64,000 bases of DNA from Abiotrophia sp938010525 (GTDB lineage: Bacteria > Bacillota > Bacilli > Lactobacillales > Aerococcaceae): the NCBI RefSeq assembly GCF_938010525.1, contig NZ_CALLVK010000017.1, forward strand, positions 1 to 64,000. The letters are read 5' to 3'. Below, piece by piece: positions 32,143 to 41,508 of the stretch. The position numbers were made by a program, and so were the translations under genes. Numbering within the stretch: the first letter of the stretch is position 1; each line of letters starts with the position of its first letter. The notes beneath the pieces were generated by a model. The model was not told where the DNA came from and did not search any database. It worked only from the letters and a program-made list of their open reading frames with translations.

Positions 32143-33168
32143 ATGAAGAAAGCTTTTGGATTAGCAGCTACAGCCTTGACAGTAGCAAGTTTGGTAGCAC
32201 CTGTTGCCGTAAATGCGGCTGATTTTTCTGCAGTGATTGTCACAGACGTAGGTGGGGTAGACGACAAGTCCTTCAACCAAAGCGCCTGGGAAGGTCTTGA
32301 GCAATTCGGTAAAGAAAACAAGTTAGAAAAAGGGGTAGGTGGCTATGACTACTTACAATCCAATAGCGACTCTGACTATGTGACTAACCTTAACTCAGCA
32401 GTCCAAGCAAACTTCTCTTTAATCTTCGGGATTGGTTATAAATTAGAAGCTGCAGTCAAAGAAGCAGCCACTCAATACCCAGATAAGCACTTTGCTATTG
32501 TGGACTCTGTAGTTGACTTACCAAACGTTGCTTCCTTGACCTTCAAGGATAATGAAGCAGCCTTCTTAGCAGGGGTAGCCGCTGCTAAGACCACTAAGAC
32601 CAAACAAGTTGGTTTTATCGGTGGGGTCGAAGGTTTCGTTATTGACCGTTTTGAAGCTGGTTTCGTTGAAGGCGTAAAAGCAGTTGATCCTTCTATCAAA
32701 GTTGAAGTTCAATACGCAGGTTCATTTGCTGATGCGGCTAAAGGGAAACAATTAGCTGCTGCTATGTACTCTGGCGGCGCCGATGTAATCTTCCACGCTT
32801 CCGGTGGTACCGGGAACGGTGTCTTCTCTGAAGCTAAGGATATCGTAACTAACGACCCTAAACGTGAAGTATACGTTATCGGGGTTGACTTAGACCAAGA
32901 TGCAGAAGGTCTAGTCACTGTAGATGGCAAAGAACGTCACTTAACCTTAGCTTCAACACTCAAAGGGGTAGGCTCTGCGGTTAAGAAGTTCGCACAAGAG
33001 ACCAAAGAAGGTAAATTCAAATCTGGTAACACTGTTTACGGCTTGAAAGACGGCGGGGTTGACTTAACGACTGCCCAATTATCACCTGAAGCTAAAAAAG
33101 CTGTTGAAGAATACAAAGCTAAAATCGTCAAAGGTGAAATCACTGTACCTGAAAAACCAAATCGTTAA
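32143..33168 (+). CDS. BMP-family nucleoside-binding protein (no lipobox)
   Basis: A 341-residue BMP/Med-family substrate-binding protein for a purine-nucleoside ABC importer. The mature part has VTDVGGVDDKSFNQSAWEGLEQF, NVASLTFKDNEAAFLAGVAAA, GFIGGVEGFVIDRFEAGFVEGV and YVIGVDLDQD, all typical. The signal peptide MKKAFGLAATALTVASLVAPVAVNA-AD has a signal peptidase I-type site and no cysteine, whereas Gram-positive relatives are normally lipoproteins. It therefore may be secreted rather than membrane anchored. AAGGAGA precedes the ATG; a terminator separates it from the ATPase gene. Confidence 0.92.
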   Translation: MKKAFGLAATALTVASLVAPVAVNAADFSAVIVTDVGGVDDKSFNQSAWEGLEQFGKENKLEKGVGGYDYLQSNSDSDYVTNLNSAVQANFSLIFGIGYKLEAAVKEAATQYPDKHFAIVDSVVDLPNVASLTFKDNEAAFLAGVAAAKTTKTKQVGFIGGVEGFVIDRFEAGFVEGVKAVDPSIKVEVQYAGSFADAAKGKQLAAAMYSGGADVIFHASGGTGNGVFSEAKDIVTNDPKREVYVIGVDLDQDAEGLVTVDGKERHLTLASTLKGVGSAVKKFAQETKEGKFKSGNTVYGLKDGGVDLTTAQLSPEAKKAVEEYKAKIVKGEITVPEKPNR

Positions 33169-33184
33169 TAAAGGATTAGGTACT

Positions 33185-33214
33185 AGGAGCTGGGGCAACC
33201 TGGCTCCTTTTTTG
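33185..33214 (+). terminator. Terminator between binding-protein and ATPase genes
   Basis: AGGAGCTGGG and CCTGGCTCCT (two G-U pairs) close a GCAA tetraloop, followed by TTTTTT. Partial readthrough would keep the binding protein in excess over the transporter. Confidence 0.85.
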
Positions 33215-33269
33215 AAAGTAAAATGCACTTATAAAATAAGGTAAGTATTAATTAAGAAGGAGGGATTCT

Positions 33270-34841
33270 ATGGAAACAGTGACGCATCCAGTGATTGAAA
33301 TGCGTGGTATTTCCAAACAGTTTGGGACATTTTTTGCCAATAAAAATATTAACCTCGAGCTCAAGAAGGGCGAAATTCATGCCTTGCTTGGTGAAAACGG
33401 GGCGGGTAAATCCACTCTGATGAACATTTTGTCCGGTCTCTTACAACCGACTGATGGGCAGATTTATATGAATGGCCAAGCGGTTAACATTGCCAATCCA
33501 ACGGTCGCTAATAACCTACATATCGGGATGGTTCACCAGCACTTTATGTTGGTAAATGACTTTACGGTCGTTGAGAATATCATGTTAGGGAATGAAATGG
33601 TTCAAGGATTACGTCTGGACTACAAGAAAGCCAAGGCTCATATTATGGACTTATCTAAGCAATATGGTTTAACTGTTGATCCAGATGCCAAGGTGGCCAA
33701 TATCACGGTCGGTATGCAACAAAGGGTGGAAATTCTTAAGACCCTCTACCGTGGTGCCGATATTCTGATTTTTGACGAACCAACAGCTGTTTTAACGCCA
33801 CAAGAAATCGATGAATTGATGGTCACACTCAAGTCCTTAGCGAGTGAGGGTAAGTCCATTATTATCATTACCCATAAGTTAGCAGAAATTAAGCAGGTAG
33901 CCGACCGTTGTACTATTATCCGGCGCGGGGAGTCCATTGATACGGTTGATGTAGCCACTACTTCTGCTAAGGAATTAGCCGATATGATGGTAGGGCGTTC
34001 CGTCTCCTTCAAGACCGAGAAGAAGGCTGCTAGTCCTGGCGAGGTCTTCTTGAACGTGGAAGACCTAGTGGTTAAGGATGAACGGGGCATTGTTGCTACT
34101 AAGAACTTGAGTTTCCAAGTAAGACGTGGCGAAGTAGTGGGGATTGCCGGGATTGACGGGAACGGTCAGTCCGAGTTAATTCTAGCGCTTGCGGGTCTCA
34201 TCCCAATTGAATCAGGTAAGATCGAATTGGGCGGCCAGGATATTGTAGGTAAATCACCACGTCAAATTACGGAGTTAGGCTTTGGTCATATTCCTGAAGA
34301 CCGCCACAAATATGGCTTGGTCTTGCCTATGAAGGTTGAGGAAAACTTAGTGCTCAAATCCTACTATCATACACCATACTCTGAAAAAGGCTTCTTACGT
34401 TTCCAAGCTATTGAGAATAAGGCTAAGGCTTTGATTGAGCAGTATGATGTGCGGACCGTCTCTGAAAAAGTCCCAGTTAAGTCACTCTCGGGCGGGAACC
34501 AACAAAAGGCCATTATTGCCCGTGAGTTAAGCTTGAAGCCTGATTTCCTGATTGCAGCTAACCCAACTCGGGGCTTAGACGTAGGGGCCATTGAATTTAT
34601 CCATAAGGCCTTGATTGCTGAACGTGATAATAACAAGGCTGTCCTCTTGATGAGTTTCGAATTAGACGAAATTCTCAATGTATCCGATCGCATTATTGTC
34701 ATGCACGACGGCCATATCATGGCAGATATTCCGGCATCTGAAACCAATGAACAAGAAATCGGTTTGATGATGGCGGGGACCTCTTATGAAGAAGTATTAA
34801 GCCATCGTCAAACAGGAGGTGACGCTAATCATGAAGGATAA
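33270..34841 (+). CDS. Nucleoside ABC transporter ATPase (two nucleotide-binding domains)
   Basis: A 523-residue fused double ATPase of the sugar/nucleoside (CUT2-like) type. Domain 1 has Walker A GENGAGKST, signature ITVGMQQRVEIL and Walker B ILIFDEPTAVLTP. Domain 2 starts near residue 260 with a degenerate Walker A (GIDGNGQSE), signature LSGGNQQKAIIAREL and AANPTRGLD in place of the usual DEPT, so only one site is likely to be catalytic, as is normal in this family. Homologues: Bacillus NupO, Lactococcus NupA. The end overlaps the permease start by 11 bases. Confidence 0.94.
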   Translation: METVTHPVIEMRGISKQFGTFFANKNINLELKKGEIHALLGENGAGKSTLMNILSGLLQPTDGQIYMNGQAVNIANPTVANNLHIGMVHQHFMLVNDFTVVENIMLGNEMVQGLRLDYKKAKAHIMDLSKQYGLTVDPDAKVANITVGMQQRVEILKTLYRGADILIFDEPTAVLTPQEIDELMVTLKSLASEGKSIIIITHKLAEIKQVADRCTIIRRGESIDTVDVATTSAKELADMMVGRSVSFKTEKKAASPGEVFLNVEDLVVKDERGIVATKNLSFQVRRGEVVGIAGIDGNGQSELILALAGLIPIESGKIELGGQDIVGKSPRQITELGFGHIPEDRHKYGLVLPMKVEENLVLKSYYHTPYSEKGFLRFQAIENKAKALIEQYDVRTVSEKVPVKSLSGGNQQKAIIARELSLKPDFLIAANPTRGLDVGAIEFIHKALIAERDNNKAVLLMSFELDEILNVSDRIIVMHDGHIMADIPASETNEQEIGLMMAGTSYEEVLSHRQTGGDANHEG

Positions 34842-35898
34842 ACTACGTGCCGTTTTTGTTCCTATTGCATCTGTTGTAATTGGGATTATCGTGGGAGCCT
34901 TGATTATGTGGCTCTTCCGTTATGATGCGGTTAAAGGCTATGAGGCCCTCTTCAATGGAGCATTTGGTAAACCATTCAATATTGGTCAGACTCTACGGGC
35001 GGCCACTCCGCTTATGTTAACAGGTCTGGGCTTCGCAGTAGCCTATACGGCTGGCTTCTTCAACATTGGTTTGGCTGGTCAAGCCCTCTGTGGTTGGTTA
35101 GTCTCTGTTTGGGTGGGGCTGACTTTAGGTGATTTACCATCCTTTATCGTCTTACCAATTGCCATTGTAGCTGGGATGGTGGCAGGTGCCCTCTGGGCAG
35201 CTATCGCTGGTTTCCTTAAGGCTTACTTTGATACCAGTGAAGTCATTGTGACTATCATGCTCAACTATACAGCAATCTATTTATCAGACTATGTCTTACG
35301 TAATGTCATTACCAATCGTTTGGATGCAACGCCTATCTTGAAGGATAATGCCACCTTAAAAATGCAATGGTTGTCGGACCTAACTAATGGTTCTACCTTG
35401 CATGCGGGTATTTTCATAGCTGTTTTAATGATTATCGTGGTTCATATTTTAATGACACGTACGACCCTAGGTTTTGAACTCAAGGCAGTAGGGATGAACA
35501 AATTCGCCTCAGCCTATGCGGGGATGAATGCTAAACGCAATATCATCCTATCCATGGTGTTATCCGGAGCTCTTGCAGGCCTGGGTGGGGTCATGAACGG
35601 TTTGGGTGAGTTCCGTAATATCTTCCTGATGAACGGTAAGGCACCAGAAATTGGCTTTGATGGTATGGCCGTCGCCCTTTTAGGGATGAACAATCCAATC
35701 GGAATTTTCTTCTCAAGTATTCTCTTCGGTGGGCTCAAGACCGGTGGGAACTTGATGCCTTTGGCTGCTAAGATTCCGAGTGAAATCGTCAACGTTGTCA
35801 TTGGCTGTATTATTTTCTTCGTTGGATGTAGCTATATCTTCCGCTTCATTATGGAGAAGGTTCGCAGCAATAAAGTCAGCAGCAAGGAGGGAGCATAA
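34831..35898 (+). CDS. Nucleoside ABC transporter permease 1
   Basis: A 355-residue permease of the BPD_transp_2 (branched-chain/ribose-like) family with eight to ten helices. GLGFAVAYTAGFFNIGLAGQALCGWL, EVIVTIMLNYTAIYLSDYVLRN and LGGVMNGLGEFRNIFLMNGKAPEIGFDGMAVALLG are typical of NupP/YufP. ATG at 34831 is seven bases after AGGAGGTGA; a GTG at 34819 lies inside that site. Stop and next ATG share one base (TAATG). Confidence 0.94.
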   Translation: MKDKLRAVFVPIASVVIGIIVGALIMWLFRYDAVKGYEALFNGAFGKPFNIGQTLRAATPLMLTGLGFAVAYTAGFFNIGLAGQALCGWLVSVWVGLTLGDLPSFIVLPIAIVAGMVAGALWAAIAGFLKAYFDTSEVIVTIMLNYTAIYLSDYVLRNVITNRLDATPILKDNATLKMQWLSDLTNGSTLHAGIFIAVLMIIVVHILMTRTTLGFELKAVGMNKFASAYAGMNAKRNIILSMVLSGALAGLGGVMNGLGEFRNIFLMNGKAPEIGFDGMAVALLGMNNPIGIFFSSILFGGLKTGGNLMPLAAKIPSEIVNVVIGCIIFFVGCSYIFRFIMEKVRSNKVSSKEGA

Positions 35899-36851
35899 TG
35901 CAAAACATACTCGCTTTAGTTGTATCCAATGCGCTCTTGTACGCAACACCGCTGATTTTTACTGCCCTTGGTGGCGTCTTCTCTGAGAGAAGTGGGATTG
36001 TTAACGTAGGTTTGGAAGGAATCATGGTCATTGGGGCCTTCTCATCAGTTGTCTTCAACCTGACTTTTGCCGGTCAATTTGGCGACTTAACTCCATGGCT
36101 AGCGCTCCTAGTCGGTGGGCTTTGTGGCTTGCTCTTTGCCTTGATTCATGCGGTAGCGACCGTTAATTTGCGGGCTGACCACATTATTTCAGGGACCGTG
36201 CTCAACTTGATTGCACCATCCTTGGCTATCTTCTTAACCAAGGTCCTTTTCCAAGGTAAGGGTCAAACAGACTCAATCAAAACCAAGTTTGGTAAATTTG
36301 ACTTTCCAGTCTTATCAGACATTCCAATTATCGGGCCAATCTTCTTCGCCAAAACTTCTATCTTGGCTTATGTAGGGATCGTCCTAGCCTTTGTAGTTTG
36401 GTATCTGGTCTTCAAGACGCGTTTTGGTTTGCGCTTGCGGTCAGTCGGGGAGAACCCTCAGGCTGCCGATACCTTGGGGATTAATGTCTACCTCATGCGC
36501 TATTCTGGCGTTTTGCTTTCTGGCTTACTAGGTGGGATTGGTGGGGCAGCCTACACTCATACTATTTCAGAAAACTTCGCGGTATCGACCATTGCCGGTC
36601 AAGGTTTTATGGCCATGGCCGCTATGATTTTCGGTAAATGGAACCCAATTGGGGCCATGTTAGCAGCTATCTTCTTCGGTTTAGCTCAGTCCTTGGCCGT
36701 TATCGGGGCTTCTATTCCAGTTATTAGGGATATCCCGTCAGTTTACTTGCAAATTGCACCTTATGTGATTACAATTATTGTATTGATTGGTTTCGTTGGC
36801 CGCTCCAAGGCGCCAGAAGCCGTTGGGACAACCTACATCAAATCAAAATAA
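35898..36851 (+). CDS. Nucleoside ABC transporter permease 2
   Basis: A 317-residue second permease (NupQ/YufQ-like). ALGGVFSERSGIVNVGLEGIMVIGAF, DHIISGTVLNLIAPSLAIFL and FGLRLRSVGENPQAADTLGINVYLMRYSGVLLSG match the family. With the binding protein, the double ATPase and permease 1 it forms a complete importer for purine nucleosides or similar compounds. SD AGCAAGGAGG lies in the end of permease 1. Confidence 0.94.
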   Translation: MQNILALVVSNALLYATPLIFTALGGVFSERSGIVNVGLEGIMVIGAFSSVVFNLTFAGQFGDLTPWLALLVGGLCGLLFALIHAVATVNLRADHIISGTVLNLIAPSLAIFLTKVLFQGKGQTDSIKTKFGKFDFPVLSDIPIIGPIFFAKTSILAYVGIVLAFVVWYLVFKTRFGLRLRSVGENPQAADTLGINVYLMRYSGVLLSGLLGGIGGAAYTHTISENFAVSTIAGQGFMAMAAMIFGKWNPIGAMLAAIFFGLAQSLAVIGASIPVIRDIPSVYLQIAPYVITIIVLIGFVGRSKAPEAVGTTYIKSK

Positions 36852-36862
36852 GAGGAGAAAGA

Positions 36863-36904
36863 CCCGTGTTGGCTCCATTCAGGGGCTGGCATGGGGCTTT
36901 TTTC
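36863..36904 (+). terminator. Terminator after the transporter operon
   Basis: CCCGTGTTGGCTCC pairs with GGGGCTGGCATGGG (five G-U pairs) across five bases, then GCTTTTTT. Confidence 0.75.
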
Positions 36905-36924
36905 CTAATGAAGGAGAGAAAGCC

Positions 36925-38223
36925 ATGCAAGAATGGCAAGCTGGCATCCACTATCAGGCGGTTGCCTCCACTAAATATAAAACCAACCAAGTCATTATAA
37001 AGGCTATCTTACCTTATCAAGCTGAGCGGGCGGCGGCCTGGTCCCTGCTGGCTCGTATGATGGAAGACGGGAGTGATCGTATTCCAAGTAAGGCGGCCTT
37101 GGAAGGCATTTTGGCCCAACTCTATGGTGCCTCTCTATCAGTAGGGGTCCAACGTAAGGGGCATTTTCTAGAATTCCTTATGGCAAGCCAAAGTGTTCGG
37201 CCAAGTCTGGTTCAGATGCCTGACTTAATGCCCGCTTGGCTAGATCTCATGGGTCAGTTATTGTTTGAACAGGAGTCGCTGGCCCTAGCCACGCCTCAAT
37301 CTCAGGCTCGGTTTGAACGGGAGCAGGCCTTTCAGCTGCAACGCATTAAGCGGATGAGCGATGACAAACGACGCTTGGTGGTTCAAAAACTTTACCAGGA
37401 GCTTTACCGTGAGACTCCTGACAATGCCTTGGCCAATCTAGGAGATGTGGCCAGAGTCCAAGCCCTGACTCTAGCTGACCTGGCTAAGGCTCATAGGGAA
37501 ATTTGCCAGGAAGCCCAATTCTATTTCGTCAGCAATGGTGATTTGACCGATAGTGACTTGATTAAGTGGCTAGAGAGCTGGTCACTAAAGGGTCGCCAGG
37601 CTAGCTGGGATTATAGCGATAATTACCTAGCCTTGGATAAGCCTTTGTCAACTGAGGAAGCAGGTCAACTGATCGAGGAGAAAGTTCAGGGTCAGCAAGC
37701 TAATTTGGCTATGGCTTTTGCCTTTCCGCCGGCTAATAGCACCAAGGAACGGATTATACTGCAAGTAGCCAATGGGATTTTTGGCTACCTGCCTGTTTCT
37801 CGACTCTTTACAGAAATTCGAGAGAAGCAGAGTCTGGCCTATGCCATTCATTCTGGCCTTGATTTTCACCGATCTTTTGCCTTGGTCCGGGCTGGCATTA
37901 GCCCCGATAAGGTGGGGCATGTTTATGAGGAAGTGCAAGCTCAGTTGGCTGACCTAATGGTGAGCTTGGAAGAAGGGGACTACCTAGAGGAAGTTAAACT
38001 AACTCTCTTGAGTGCCGATGTGCAGTCACGAGACTATCAACATTTGGAGACGGATAAAATGATCGCTCAAGCCTTGTACCCTGATTTCGATTTGTCGACA
38101 GACTACTTTGAATCTGTGGTTAAGTCCATTAAGGCTCAAGAGGTCATTGCTTGCCTAAGTCAATGGCGTTTGGTGGGGGCTTATGCCCTAGTAGGAGGTC
38201 AAGATGAAAAAACATTATCATAA
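36925..38223 (+). CDS. M16-family protein without the zinc site (YmfF-like)
   Basis: A 432-residue M16 peptidase-fold protein of the kind now annotated as linked to 5-aminopentanol modification of elongation factor P. It lacks the HxxEH zinc motif in its N-terminal half (the position reads LARMMEDGSDR), so it is expected to be the inactive partner of the next gene. PVSRLFTEIREKQSLAYAIHSGLDF is the substrate-binding RxxxY-type region in the C-terminal half. The ATG at 36925 follows AAGGAGAG; the frame extends back into the permease gene without a good start. It overlaps the next gene by 20 bases. Confidence 0.85.
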   Translation: MQEWQAGIHYQAVASTKYKTNQVIIKAILPYQAERAAAWSLLARMMEDGSDRIPSKAALEGILAQLYGASLSVGVQRKGHFLEFLMASQSVRPSLVQMPDLMPAWLDLMGQLLFEQESLALATPQSQARFEREQAFQLQRIKRMSDDKRRLVVQKLYQELYRETPDNALANLGDVARVQALTLADLAKAHREICQEAQFYFVSNGDLTDSDLIKWLESWSLKGRQASWDYSDNYLALDKPLSTEEAGQLIEEKVQGQQANLAMAFAFPPANSTKERIILQVANGIFGYLPVSRLFTEIREKQSLAYAIHSGLDFHRSFALVRAGISPDKVGHVYEEVQAQLADLMVSLEEGDYLEEVKLTLLSADVQSRDYQHLETDKMIAQALYPDFDLSTDYFESVVKSIKAQEVIACLSQWRLVGAYALVGGQDEKTLS

Positions 38224-39496
38224 AGTTTTGGATGAAACCTTCTTCGAAAAGGTGTTGCCTAATGGTTTAACCGTTCGCTTGGTACCCAAGCCAGGCTATC
38301 ATCGTAGCTACGGGATTTTAACCACTCACTATGGCTCGGTGGATCAAGTGGTGCGCCATAAGGAAACAGGGGAAGAGCGGACTATTCCGGCTGGTGCAGC
38401 CCATTTCTTGGAACACAAGATGTTTGAAGGGCAAGGAGGGCTAGATGCTTTTGCGCTCTTTATGAAGCAGGGGGCTATGGCCAATGCCTTCACCCATTAC
38501 TTCCAGACTTCCTATCTCTTCTCTGCCTCCTATTTCATTGAGCGCAATGTTGAGACCTTGCTTGATTTTGTGCAGACGCCTTATTTCACACCAGAAGGCA
38601 TTGAGAAGGAAAAAGGTATTATCACGCAGGAGCTCTATATGTATCAGGATGATCCTCTTGGGGTCTCCTATCAAGCTCTCAATCAAGCCCTTTATCCCGA
38701 CCATCCTTTAGGCGTAGATATCCTGGGAACGGAAGAAAGCATTAAGGCCACCACTTATGAAGACTTACGCTTGGCTTATGATACCTTCTACCATCCAAGC
38801 AATATGAATTTGATTGTGGTAGGGAACTTTGACCCACAAGCTTTACTCGCTGTCATTGAGGCTAATCAAGCCCGCAAAACATTTGAGCCACCTCGCTATC
38901 AAAGGGTAGTAGAAGAGGTGACAGCTCCCGTTCTGCCTAAAACTCAGCTTAAGCGGGAAATCAGTCAGCCAATTATCGAGTTGGCTTGGCGCTTTTCACC
39001 ACAAAAATTATCGGGCATAGAATTGATTCGCCAACGTATTATTGGGGAAGTCTTCTTCGAATTACTAATGGGACCTATGTCGTCAGCCTATGCTAGCTGG
39101 TACCAGCAACAGTGGGTAGATACCAATTTCTACCAGTCTTATCATTTAGACCACAAGATGCACCATTTGGCTATTCATGCCCAGAGTCATCATACATCAG
39201 ACTTGATTGCTGCAATCAAGGAGCTCTTGGCTAACTGGCAACATAACCCGGATTTGACTGAGGAGCAGTTGAAACAAGTGGTGACAGGGCGCATTGGTGA
39301 TTTCTTACAGCACCTAAATTCCTTGGAGTTCATTGCTTATGAACTGATTGAAGCCGTGATGGATGGCTATGAATTGGCCGACATTTTAACATGTCTTCAA
39401 GAAATCAAACTATCAGACCTCGAAGACTTTGGTCATCAAGTCCTCTCAGGAGCCTCAGAGGCAGTTGAGGTCCTAGTTAATCCCATAAGTGAATAA
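38204..39496 (+). CDS. M16-family zinc peptidase (YmfH-like)
   Basis: A 430-residue M16 peptidase with an intact HFLEH motif (GAAHFLEHKMFEGQGGLDAFALFMKQGAMANAFT) and the downstream Glu region in KEKGIITQELYMYQDDPLGVSYQALNQALYPDHPLGVDILG. It probably works as a heterodimer with the preceding inactive subunit. TAGGAGG precedes the ATG. The pair ahead of rodZ-pgsA is the Bacillus ymfF-ymfH-ymfM-pgsA order with the middle genes missing. Confidence 0.9.
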   Translation: MKKHYHKVLDETFFEKVLPNGLTVRLVPKPGYHRSYGILTTHYGSVDQVVRHKETGEERTIPAGAAHFLEHKMFEGQGGLDAFALFMKQGAMANAFTHYFQTSYLFSASYFIERNVETLLDFVQTPYFTPEGIEKEKGIITQELYMYQDDPLGVSYQALNQALYPDHPLGVDILGTEESIKATTYEDLRLAYDTFYHPSNMNLIVVGNFDPQALLAVIEANQARKTFEPPRYQRVVEEVTAPVLPKTQLKREISQPIIELAWRFSPQKLSGIELIRQRIIGEVFFELLMGPMSSAYASWYQQQWVDTNFYQSYHLDHKMHHLAIHAQSHHTSDLIAAIKELLANWQHNPDLTEEQLKQVVTGRIGDFLQHLNSLEFIAYELIEAVMDGYELADILTCLQEIKLSDLEDFGHQVLSGASEAVEVLVNPISE

Positions 39497-39497
39497 G

Positions 39498-39541
39498 CCA
39501 AGGGGCCAAGTCCATAGTGGGATTTGGCCTCTTGATTTTTT
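39498..39541 (+). terminator. Terminator after the M16 pair
   Basis: CAAGGGGCCAA..TCC pairs with GGG..TTTGGCCTCTTG, followed by ATTTTTT. Confidence 0.82.
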
Positions 39542-39573
39542 AGAAGAAGTTTTGAAACTTTAAGCGAAAAACA

Positions 39574-39602
39574 TTAACCCTCATGTCAGAATATGATATA
39601 AT
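39574..39602 (+). promoter_or_regulatory. Promoter of rodZ-pgsA
   Basis: TTAACC (39574-39579), 17-base spacer, perfect TATAAT (39597-39602), extended -10 TGA at 39594-39596. Confidence 0.75.
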
Positions 39603-39637
39603 ACTTTTTGAATGCAGAAAGAAAAGGATGAACGGCG

Positions 39638-40675
39638 ATGAGTGAATTAGGAACTAAATTGCGCGATGCCCGCATTGAAAAAGGATATACCTTAAATACT
39701 TTACAACAAATGACAAAAATTCAGAAAAAATACTTGGTGGCGATTGAGGAAGGACGCTTCGAAGAAATTCCTGGTAACTTCTATACTAGAGCTTTTGTTA
39801 AACAATATGCCGATATGGTTGGCCTAGATGGGGATAGCCTACTCTTAGATTATCATAATGAGTTAGAGGCGGTAGAACATGGTTTATCTCAATATGATGA
39901 CCAAGAAGCAGAAGCGATGCCTAGCCGTTTGAACAGAAACCAAGCTCAGTCAGAACAATCGCTCTTAGATCGCTATGCTAAGCATTTGCCAGTTCTCATG
40001 CTAGCTGGGGTATTTGTCTTGGTTATGGCCTTTATTACCTGGACCATCTACTCTGTGTCTCAACGAGAGCGGCAACAGCAGGCTAATAATTCTAGTGCTA
40101 CTAGTCTTGTATCGTCAGTAGAACCAAGTTCTGCTGCCCAACATGCCGCTAGCAGCAGTAGTGAGTCTTCTTCCCAAGCTAAGATTGACGGCGCAGAATT
40201 CTTTGGCGATGTCCAAGGAAAGCGCGTATCTGGTGAAGGCGAAGAAACAACCTACGAACTCTATGCGCCGATGAATAAATTTAAGTTCACTGTTAAAGGA
40301 AAGAGTTATGTCTGGGTAGGTGTCTATGAGGATGAAGAAATCACTATGGATACGACAGTGACTGAAGGTGAAACCTTAGAGATTAAAGTTAAAGGCCAAA
40401 CCCGTAGCGTCCGAATTCGCCTAGGTTACCCTGAGGGTGGCGAGATTCAGGTGAATGGTAAGACGGTTAAAATCGCTAACGACTATATTACAGACTCCAT
40501 TGTCTTCCGCCTACATGCCGACCAGCCGACAGGCTCAAGCACTAATGAAGCTAATCAAGCGGCGGAGAATCAACAAGAACAAGGCCAAAATCAAAACCAA
40601 GGCCAAGGTTCTTATCAAGGACCAGCCGTTCTGGATCCTAACCGCCAACAGAACAACGATAACGATGGCCAATAA
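39638..40675 (+). CDS. rodZ: RodZ-like cell-shape protein
   Basis: A 345-residue bitopic protein linking the cytoskeleton/elongation machinery to the envelope. The N-terminal HTH (LGTKLRDARIEKGYTLNTLQQMTKIQKKYLVAIEEGRFEEIPGNFYTRAFVKQYA, residues 4-60) is the RodZ type that does not usually act as a repressor. A membrane helix lies at about 111-134, then a Ser-rich linker, a DUF4115 beta domain (about 185-290) and a Gln/Asn/Gly-rich tail similar to the linker of the LysM protein at the start of the window. Next to pgsA, its usual neighbour. Confidence 0.92.
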   Translation: MSELGTKLRDARIEKGYTLNTLQQMTKIQKKYLVAIEEGRFEEIPGNFYTRAFVKQYADMVGLDGDSLLLDYHNELEAVEHGLSQYDDQEAEAMPSRLNRNQAQSEQSLLDRYAKHLPVLMLAGVFVLVMAFITWTIYSVSQRERQQQANNSSATSLVSSVEPSSAAQHAASSSSESSSQAKIDGAEFFGDVQGKRVSGEGEETTYELYAPMNKFKFTVKGKSYVWVGVYEDEEITMDTTVTEGETLEIKVKGQTRSVRIRLGYPEGGEIQVNGKTVKIANDYITDSIVFRLHADQPTGSSTNEANQAAENQQEQGQNQNQGQGSYQGPAVLDPNRQQNNDNDGQ

Positions 40676-40700
40676 GGTCTAGCCATCAGGGAGGGTAGTC

Positions 40701-41282
40701 ATGAATATCGCCAATAAGTTAACGCTCTTACGGATGCTGATGATTCCAGTCTTTATCTTCTTGCTATTAAACCATTCGACCGACCAGGTTGTGTGGTTAG
40801 GGACCGCCATTCCTGTCAATCAAGTCTGGGCCACTGTGGTTTTTGCTCTAGCGAGTTTTACGGACTTCCTTGATGGCTACCTGGCGCGCAAATACCAATT
40901 AGTGACCTCTTTTGGGGCTTTCTTCGATCCCATGGCTGATAAATTGCTAGTCATGGCAGCGCTGATTTTACTAGTTCAATTAGGCTCTGTACCGGGATGG
41001 GTGGTTTTCATCATTCTAGCCAGAGAATTGATGGTGACAGGCTTAAGAGTATTGATAGCCCAATCCAATGGTAAGGTCATGGCAGCAGCCATGCCAGGAA
41101 AAATCAAAACGACAACTCAAATGCTGGCCATTATCTGCTTCTTATTGCAAGATATGGGACGGTCTGTCTGGGGCTTGTCCCTAGCTAATCTCTTGCTTTA
41201 TGTCTGCCTCTTCTTCACCATTTACTCGGGTTTGGAATATTTTTATCATGCCCGCTTCGTCTTTTCTGACGGGTTTAAATAA
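40701..41282 (+). CDS. pgsA: CDP-diacylglycerol-glycerol-3-phosphate 3-phosphatidyltransferase
   Basis: A 193-residue membrane enzyme that makes phosphatidylglycerol phosphate, the committed step to phosphatidylglycerol and cardiolipin. The CDP-alcohol phosphotransferase motif is intact: DFLDGYLARKYQLVTSFGAFFDPMADK, with all four Asp. Four to five helices. GGGAGGG precedes the ATG. cinA-recA, which often follow in Lactobacillales and Bacillus, are absent here. Confidence 0.96.
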   Translation: MNIANKLTLLRMLMIPVFIFLLLNHSTDQVVWLGTAIPVNQVWATVVFALASFTDFLDGYLARKYQLVTSFGAFFDPMADKLLVMAALILLVQLGSVPGWVVFIILARELMVTGLRVLIAQSNGKVMAAAMPGKIKTTTQMLAIICFLLQDMGRSVWGLSLANLLLYVCLFFTIYSGLEYFYHARFVFSDGFK

Positions 41283-41300
41283 GATAAAACACCAAAATTA

Positions 41301-41331
41301 AAAGTCTGAATCTATGGTTCGGGCTTTTTTC
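41301..41331 (+). terminator. Terminator after pgsA
   Basis: AAAGTCTGAA and TTCGGGCTTT (two G-U pairs), seven-base loop, then TTTT. Confidence 0.75.
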
Positions 41332-41508
41332 TTTGCCTTTTGGGCCTGGAAATATAGGAGGTGGGGGAGCAAAAAGAGAAGTGCACTATAATTGTACTCA
41401 ATTAGTATATTCAAAAGAGAACTTCGCTAATTTTGGTTGATTACAACAAGCCTGTAACATATTTGTTATCCGACGCCCCTTGTAACTTGTGGATACTTTG
41501 ATACAATA

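Noticed and set aside
34200..34640. Degenerate second ATPase domain (AANPTRGLD) considered a disabling mutation.
   Set aside because: Loss of consensus in the second domain is normal in NupO/RbsA-type double ATPases.
36866..37003. A small GTG-started frame after a GGAG site in the gap behind the transporter operon.
   Set aside because: It runs through the terminator stem and then inside the M16 gene in another frame, with no family features.
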